The notes under the pieces were generated by a model. It saw only the letters and a list, made by a program, of their open reading frames with translations. It had not been told where the DNA came from and made no database searches. The position numbers and the translations under genes were made by a program. From Rosellinia necatrix (Eukaryota > Ascomycota > Sordariomycetes > Xylariales > Xylariaceae): a stretch of 64,000 nucleotides of DNA. The stretch lies in NCBI GenBank assembly GCA_021209875.1, contig JAGYVD010000005.1:2790001-2854000 (forward strand), given 5' to 3'. Of this stretch, positions 58,075 through 64,000 are shown in pieces (positions within the stretch are counted from its first letter, which is position 1; each line of letters starts with the position of its first letter).

Positions 58075-59455
58075 TTACCGAGCGGTGAAAAGATGAAGAG
58101 GAGGAGGCGATATCGTGACACGCAGGGCGTACTTTGCATGATATTATCTTCGCAGAACCCAAAGAGCGGCGCAGCTCCCGTCCTCCAGGATCCCTTACAG
58201 CTCCAAAACCCATAATTTAGCGCGTCAATACAAGCACAGGATGGCCATAGGCATGCGATCGTTTAGGGGGAACCGGCTAGGCCTCCAGCCGCAGTGTAAT
58301 AGCCTACTAGGAAACCGGATCAGCTGACAGCTGCGTTTATGCGGCAAACGTCCTATCTTACTCGGACTTGTTCGTTTTTGAGCCTTGACAGCTAGCAAGA
58401 GCGGATACTTCATAATCAATGTATCGGAGGATTATGAAGCAATATAGAGCCTAAAGGTCTACTTCGGCACCCTAGAAAGTAGGATTGAGCTGTACCTGTA
58501 GATTGGGCCCTCTGCGATCGTTGCCCCTGCGACTCCAGATCCGACTTCCAACTTCCGGTGGCGGGTGGTGATCTGACACGTCGCTCGCGCCGACGCAGCA
58601 AGCTAGCATTCTATCCGATTTGCATTCTAAGCCCTGGATGAGAGAGTGTGTCAGTTTCAAACACGTTACATACATATTCCTTTAGCTGTTTTCGGTATAT
58701 CACCGGCAGGAGAGCGTGCAAAGCATCTATTGGCACGTCAAAGCAGGCAAGGGATTTATCTCCACTTTCCTCCATCACTGGACGCACTATAACAACTGTG
58801 GCGGTATTACAGGGGTTGGTAAGAAGTTATGGTGCATGTGTAAAAACGAAATACTATAGGTCTATGTTTGTATTCCTCAATGGCCTCGATAACTAAAAGA
58901 GAATATTCCTTCAGCAATTATGGGTGGTGATACGTTTAATCTTGTTAAGCTTCAATATACTATAGTTATGTAGACTACCGTATAACTAGATAATAACTAG
59001 ATTTAGTTATATGATATGTCTTCAACTTATGACCTATCTCAAATGCCTACTTTGGCCCCAATATCGTATTTAATAACCAATAACTAAGTTCTTCATATCC
59101 AAGCGCTCTTGGGGTACCTACTTACCTGCCTTATATCTTGGGTGATGTAAATGCATGATCGCTCAGGTACCTATATAGTTATAAGTACCTCTGCTGCTAC
59201 TGTAGGTACCTAGGCACAGGTAACCTACCTGGGTACTTACTTAGGTAGGTAACTGTAGGTAACTACTTAAGTAAACTACCTACCTAGTGTAAGCGGGAAG
59301 GGCAGCAGCGGGCTAAGTAACCTAGCGTGATGAGGGCTGGTGGAAAAGTGGAGTCGAATTTCTACACACATCATCTCTCTAGCTAGCTGTTCACGATTTA
59401 CCCACGACTCGTGATTGTTATCCCCAAATCAAGGCGACTATTCAGCTAGGCCTCC
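58075..59455. promoter_or_regulatory. Divergent spacer between membrane-protein and HET genes
   Basis: Should hold both promoters. 58880-59110 is AT-rich (ACTAGATAATAACTAG-like), and 59107-59285 is a TAGG/CCTA repeat cluster directly upstream of the HET gene. Short open frames only. Confidence 0.5.
59107..59285. repeat. TAGG/CCTA repeat cluster
   Basis: Dense block with GGTAACCTACCTGGGTACTTAC and TTAGGTAGGTAACTGTAGG-type units ending about 170 bp before the HET-gene start codon. Confidence 0.75.
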
Positions 59456-62400
59456 ATGTGTCTTGGTACCGGCGAGCCTGTTCTCATTACGACGTCCCCA
59501 TTACGTGACAAATCTCCTAAGTTCACTTTCAAGGATCCCAGCGACCCTGGCCAGCGTGATTTTGGTGTCAACTTGCTCACGCCGCTCGAGACTCCGGGGC
59601 ATCTCGGCCCTTTTCTAAGGGCGCAGTTTGATGGCTGGAAACCTGACCGGGAACCTACAGAAGCACTTATTGAGGACTTGAATAGGTGCCGGAATGGAGA
59701 GTACTATATGCGAGGGTGCGTCACCCAGATGAGGCGCGATATACCATGTTTTCCGGAAGAACCCCAATGCTATGGACAGTCAACGTTCGCCAATGCGTTT
59801 AAATACTGGTATTTCTCGGGTGTACGGTCTTGCGATAACTTAACGTGTAAAGCCAGGAAGGAAGCCCTGGAGAAGTCTGCGCCCGAATGCGGCTGGGCTC
59901 CCTTTCGAGATATTGTCTTGACTTGTATTGCCTGCTGGCGGCCAGCGTATGAGGTACTGCCTTTCGATATGATGCTCCCAAAGGAGGACGATACCGTTCA
60001 TCCTCCGGGGGCCTTTTGCATCGACGTTCGCGGGATGGTCAATCTATGGCTCTGGGCTACCCGTCTTATGTCCGGGCCTGTTAGTCAATTAGTTCAAGAG
60101 CTAGCCATGAAGGGGAATTCTGACGACGCGTTTTTTCGACTCTGGCAGACGTTTAAACCCGACCACAACTTGCGCGCTACGGCAAGTTCGCAGAAATTCC
60201 ACGAGCGTGGCTTTTGTGTCAATCGCCTCTGGAATGTTTCGTTCCAGAGCAGACGTGGCATAGCAGATATTCCTTACATAGTCGAGAAGGCCCTGGAATC
60301 CTCGGCCTCCAAATCTGGGAGTAAGCATATGGACTGCACCGAGGAGAGTTGTCTGATTGCCCACGAGAACAGCACGCTCGTCAAACAAGCGCACAAGTGC
60401 CCCTCCGGATCATGCTCCGACGAGGTCGCTTTCCCTCCCGTTGTACTGAATAAAGCTTTCGATTTCGGTGCTCGCACCTCGCCCCTAGGCGCACATCCAT
60501 TTGAGATTACCGCATGGCGCATTCCGGGACCTGGCCAAGAACCATCTTCTTTGTGCACTCCCTGCGATGACTACGTCGCTATTTCTCATGTATGGTCCGA
60601 TGGCACCGGTGTTGGGATGAAATCGGGTGCAGGCATCGTCAATGCCTGCCTTTTCGAGCATTTCTCAGATATTGCTAATCGTGACGAGGTGTCGTGTAAT
60701 GGCGTCTGGTGGGACGCAATCTCTATCCCGACAGAGCGCCACGCCAGAGCTATCGCCATGGATAGCATGCTCGAAAACTACGAGAACGCCAAGGTGACTG
60801 TGGTCCATGACCAGGATTTGTTGGAATTTGAATGGAAGGAAGATGGGAGTCCTGCTGTAGCCATGGTTCTATCGTCTTGGTTCACGAGGGGTTGGACGGC
60901 AGCTGAATTATGGGCTTCGAGAGGCCACCCTGTGAAAGTTCTCTTCAAAGACCCCAACGATCCAACGGGGCAACGGCCACTTATCAAGGACCTGGACATG
61001 GACATCTTGGCCGGAGACTTATCTCGCTGGTTTGATCCCGAAACCGAGGGACATCAAAGCCCGTATAATAACCGCGCATTAGCCCCGACAGACACACTTC
61101 CCGAATTGGCTCATATGATTGCGACCGATATCCTAGCTTTATTTCGCTGGACCGAACACCAAACAATTCCAGACTTGCAAGCTCTTCTGCGCATGCTACA
61201 GACACGGGTAACCTCCTGGGCACGCGATCGTACCCTGATTGCCGCCTTACTGTGCCTACCGCGCGATGCAATCGACTCGACTACTACTACCCCTCAAATG
61301 ACGCAGAAAATCTTGGCCAATTTTGGAAGCCTTAGGACTACGGAAATCATTAATCATCGGGTGCCAATGTCTAGCGATGGGCCTTGGGACTGGGCCCCTC
61401 AGTCAATATTTGAGCTTGGTCAGTGGTCGCTATCAAACGACCCAATGGGGGGCTGGTCTTATATCCAAGAGAATGGTAGCATCAAATGCGAGTTCCTAGC
61501 TTACGAGGTCCTACAAGAAGATGTCATCACCGAGTATCGCCACCACCCTGCTCTCGCAGCTCGAATATCGGTCGCCCTGTCAAAAAGACGGAGCTGCCTG
61601 CTGTTGACAACGCGAAGGATCCAACAGGAAGATACGTACATTCTATTCCAACCCGTTTCCGTCACCGCTTGGATGGTTATGGGAAGATGGATAGGATGCG
61701 TTTCTTTAAAAACTCAATTAGGAGCATCCAGGCGCCACCTGCAGGTCTGGAATAAAGATTCGAACGGCAGAGATATCATCGGATTGAGCCCACCTACTTA
61801 TGTGCTTGGTAAGAGTAGGAGCAGCATCGGGAAATCGCTGCCTGTAATGAATTTCGAATCTGCGTTTTTAGCTCTGGAAGCTCTCAGGCGGAATACATCG
61901 GCAGTGATACCGAAGACATGGTGTTTATCAACTAGCAACCTTGAGGTATGTTCCCGCTAACGACATCGTAACAAACCTAGATATTAACATCAAATTTAGG
62001 AGCCATTAATTTCGCCACCTCAACCCGTTTACATTTACGGGCCAAGTGCCGGCTTGATACTCAATATTGGCAGAACGGGGCCGACTCATCCATCCGGTAC
62101 GGTTGTCTTCGATACTAAGGGCCATGACAATTGGATCCGGTTATCTTTCTTCTCGGGGCTCATTGACTCCCTTAACCTAGATGAAATGGTAGCCTGCCCC
62201 AAGGACCACGACGGCTGCAATGGTATTGCGACGATCACTTGGTCTTTACCTTGTTCGGAAGGTGATTATTATGCGTGCTGGGCCGTCGTGCCCCTTGTTT
62301 ACACATCTGCGTTCCACGTCACCACTAAAATTCACGCCGCGGGGGGTAATTACGATATGGCCATCGGATCGGGTACTTTCAATGATGATATAAAAGCGCA

Positions 62401-62482
62401 TTTGATTCGGAATGAAGCGCCTGGTACATATCTGCAGACCTGCAATCCATGCGGGAAATGCACGAGCTGTCTAAAGAAATAG
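59456..62482 (+). CDS. HET-domain (heterokaryon incompatibility) protein
   Basis: Predicted allorecognition or immune-type protein. Two exons: 59456-61945 and 62000-62482 (54-bp intron, GTATGT...TTTAG), 990 aa. The HET domain core is recognisable: YVAISHVWSDG (from residue 373), NGVWWDAISIP (from 415) and WFTRGWTAAELW (from 475), equivalent to the usual SYxWG, DxLCI and RaWTlQE blocks. The N-terminal 340 residues are Cys-rich (CRNGEYYMRGC, CDNLTCKARKEAL, CTEESCLIAHEN), possibly metal-binding. The C-terminal 300 residues form a second conserved unit (HPALAARISVAL, SCLLLT, GRWIGCVSL, GCNGIATITWSLP) and end in a CNPCGKCTSCLKK Cys cluster. That unit is shared with the gene on the opposite strand at 62761. 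No transmembrane segment, NACHT or ankyrin repeats seen. Confidence 0.85.
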
Positions 62483-62760
62483 ACTATCGGCTGGCTAGTT
62501 TCAAAGCTCGTTAACTAGAACGTGATATAGGGAGGGCAAAGTGAATCAATTTATCAACCGGACATTTGAACACCCTACGGAGGCGAAAACGAAAGCATAC
62601 ATAACATACGTTTGAGGTAAGGTGGGGACGCGCTGGATTAATTGAGATCTAAACACGAACAAATGCATCTCATCTCCTAAGACTCTTATTGTAGCTAACG
62701 CATGTAGGGCCAAGGCGGAAATCCCCGCATGCTGCATGTTTCCATCTCCGCCTGGAATCA

Positions 62761-64000
62761 TTAGAGCCCAATGTCTTTGAATATGCTATCAAATGTCGGG
62801 CCCTTGATGGCGTCGCCGAGGTTGCCGTGTGATGTGTATTTCCTCGGACATCGTTCATGAAGAAGCTCATCCTCCTGCAGCGGCTTATTCCAGTCGAGGA
62901 TCTCTGCAGAAATCTCTCTTATGCTAGACGTTAGAACCTGGACGTCCCTATCCTTTTCTACGCCATCGCCCCGTGCTCTGACGCAACGTGTGGCTATGTG
63001 TTTTGAGTATGTCAGCCACCCTATTCGCATGTCAGTCTCTGTCCAACCGGTCTCCATGACATGAAATGGGGACCGGAATATTCTTCGAAGTATTGGCCCG
63101 TCAGTAATAGGTGCGTGAGGAAACGACCATGCCAAATGTATGATTCCCTTGCAGCCACGGTGACTAATCTCGCAACGTTGCAAAACAGACTCTTCCTTGG
63201 TGTAGAAGGGTAGCTTCGACACAATCAAAGGATCCAGAGCATTGTGATCTCGGCTTTCGTCTATTATTGCGTGGAATGAAGGGTGAATATCTCGTTCGTG
63301 ATCGTCTAATCTCTCTGTCGTATTCGGTGGATATACACATACAGGCTGGGGCCGCCTTTCCCATTCCACCTTGCCCTACCCATAAGATTAGCATCTCACA
63401 TTTGTGGTTAGGAAGGCAGGTTTGGGATTCCGCACAGATTTTTCAGTTTGCATGCCTATAACCCATTTACAGCTCCCTCTTCGATCTATTGTTGCTCTTG
63501 CGAAACTAGACAACGCTGAACTGACTGCTGTTGGCCGCATAGGCGGTAGTAAGCGGTTCTTTTCATCCGCATCCGCCCCGAAGAGGAATTTCACAGACCC
63601 AGTTCCCCAAAGACGAAGTCTCATATTTGAATATCCGAGCTCCTTGGCCGTTACAAGTGGTTTATCTAACGCCGCCTTAGGGGGCTGATATGGGTCAATA
63701 GCATTTGGTATGCCCAAGTAAACGCACCCAGCCCAGTGACACGATATGGCTAGCGTCCTTCCAACCCAACCCACCCAGACGGGACAGGCGAGGATATACT
63801 GGCGGTGAGATTGATCTCGGTCATCCGGGTCTGTAAGGAGAAGACAACTCCACTTGTCACGCAGAGCTTCTGATATGCGGGAGCTCACAGCTGGGTGCCG
63901 CCCGAAAGGCACTACGACGTCATCTCTCTTGAGGGTGTATGCTGTAAAATCTCCAAGCAGGAGCCCTTCTTTTAAAAGGGTGCATTTTGAAATGGGACGA
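62761..64000 (-). CDS. HET-type paralogue, 3' part only (cut by window edge)
   Basis: C-terminal part of a gene paralogous to the HET gene at 59456. Two exons are visible: from beyond 64000 down to 63436, and 63375-62761, with a 60-bp intron (GTGCGG donor, GATGCTAATC branch, GGGTAG acceptor). The frame stays open to the window edge (KCTLLKEGLLLGDFTAYTL). Matches to the neighbour: HPAVSSRISEALRDKWSCLLLT versus HPALAARISVALSKRRSCLLLT; HWAGCVYLG versus RWIGCVSLK; PQPVCVY versus PQPVYIY right after the shared intron; GCKGIIHLAWSFP versus GCNGIATITWSLP; FHVMETGWTETDMRIG versus FHVTTKIHAAGGNYDMAIG. The C-terminal Cys cluster of the neighbour is absent. The HET domain itself would lie beyond the edge and is not seen. 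Confidence 0.8.

Noticed and set aside
1..64000. CRISPR arrays, insertion sequences, bacterial operons
   Set aside because: No regularly spaced direct repeats of CRISPR type; gene structure is eukaryotic throughout.

Overview
The window looks like 64 kb of nuclear genome from a filamentous ascomycete (Pezizomycotina, most likely Sordariomycetes). The evidence is short GT-AG introns (about 50-200 bp) with CTAAC/CTRAY branch sites, fungal gene families (palA/RIM20, Bud6/Aip3, ataxin-2/Pbp1, AA11 chitin LPMO, JEN-type carboxylate transporter, HET-domain proteins), a dispersed tRNA-Ala and wide gene-poor spacers. No species is claimed.

Layout. 1.4-3.1 kb (-): V-ATPase subunit B. 4.5-5.7 kb (+): mitochondrial HMG-CoA lyase. 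7.3-9.1 kb (+): GC-rich acyltransferase-like gene read in two frames. 9.1-16.5 kb: gene-poor. 16.5-18.2 kb (+): GT31/Fringe-like type II glycosyltransferase. 20.3-23.1 kb (+): pH-signalling scaffold palA/RIM20. 24.3-25.6 kb (+): SRR1-like protein swollen by microsatellites. 26.4-27.8 kb (-): secreted AA11 LPMO. 32.6-35.6 kb (-): ataxin-2/Pbp1 homologue with no recognisable Sm fold. 35.6-42.8 kb: gene-poor. 42.8-45.9 kb (+): Bud6/Aip3. 46.4-47.8 kb (-): CE1 acetylxylan esterase. 49.2-50.9 kb (-): JEN-like monocarboxylate permease. 51.8 kb (-): tRNA-Ala(AGC). 52.5-55.1 kb (-): saccharopine dehydrogenase LYS9 in 14 exons. 56.7-58.1 kb (-): four-pass membrane protein. 59.5-62.5 kb (+) and 62.8-64 kb (-, cut by the window edge): two paralogous HET-type genes tail to tail.

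The genes do not form one pathway. Most are housekeeping or secreted-enzyme genes separated by spacers carrying a degenerate palindromic TAGG/CCTA repeat (CTACCTAGGTAGGTA-like), which I never saw inside a coding exon. The part most likely to hold lineage-specific biology is the right end: a membrane protein beside a duplicated HET-domain pair, a typical layout for fungal allorecognition loci.

Three conserved genes carry apparent single-base frame breaks (V-ATPase B in a six-base C run, the acyltransferase near a nine-base G run, LYS9 at two sites). Residual assembly indels are the simplest explanation, but loss of function cannot be excluded from sequence alone.
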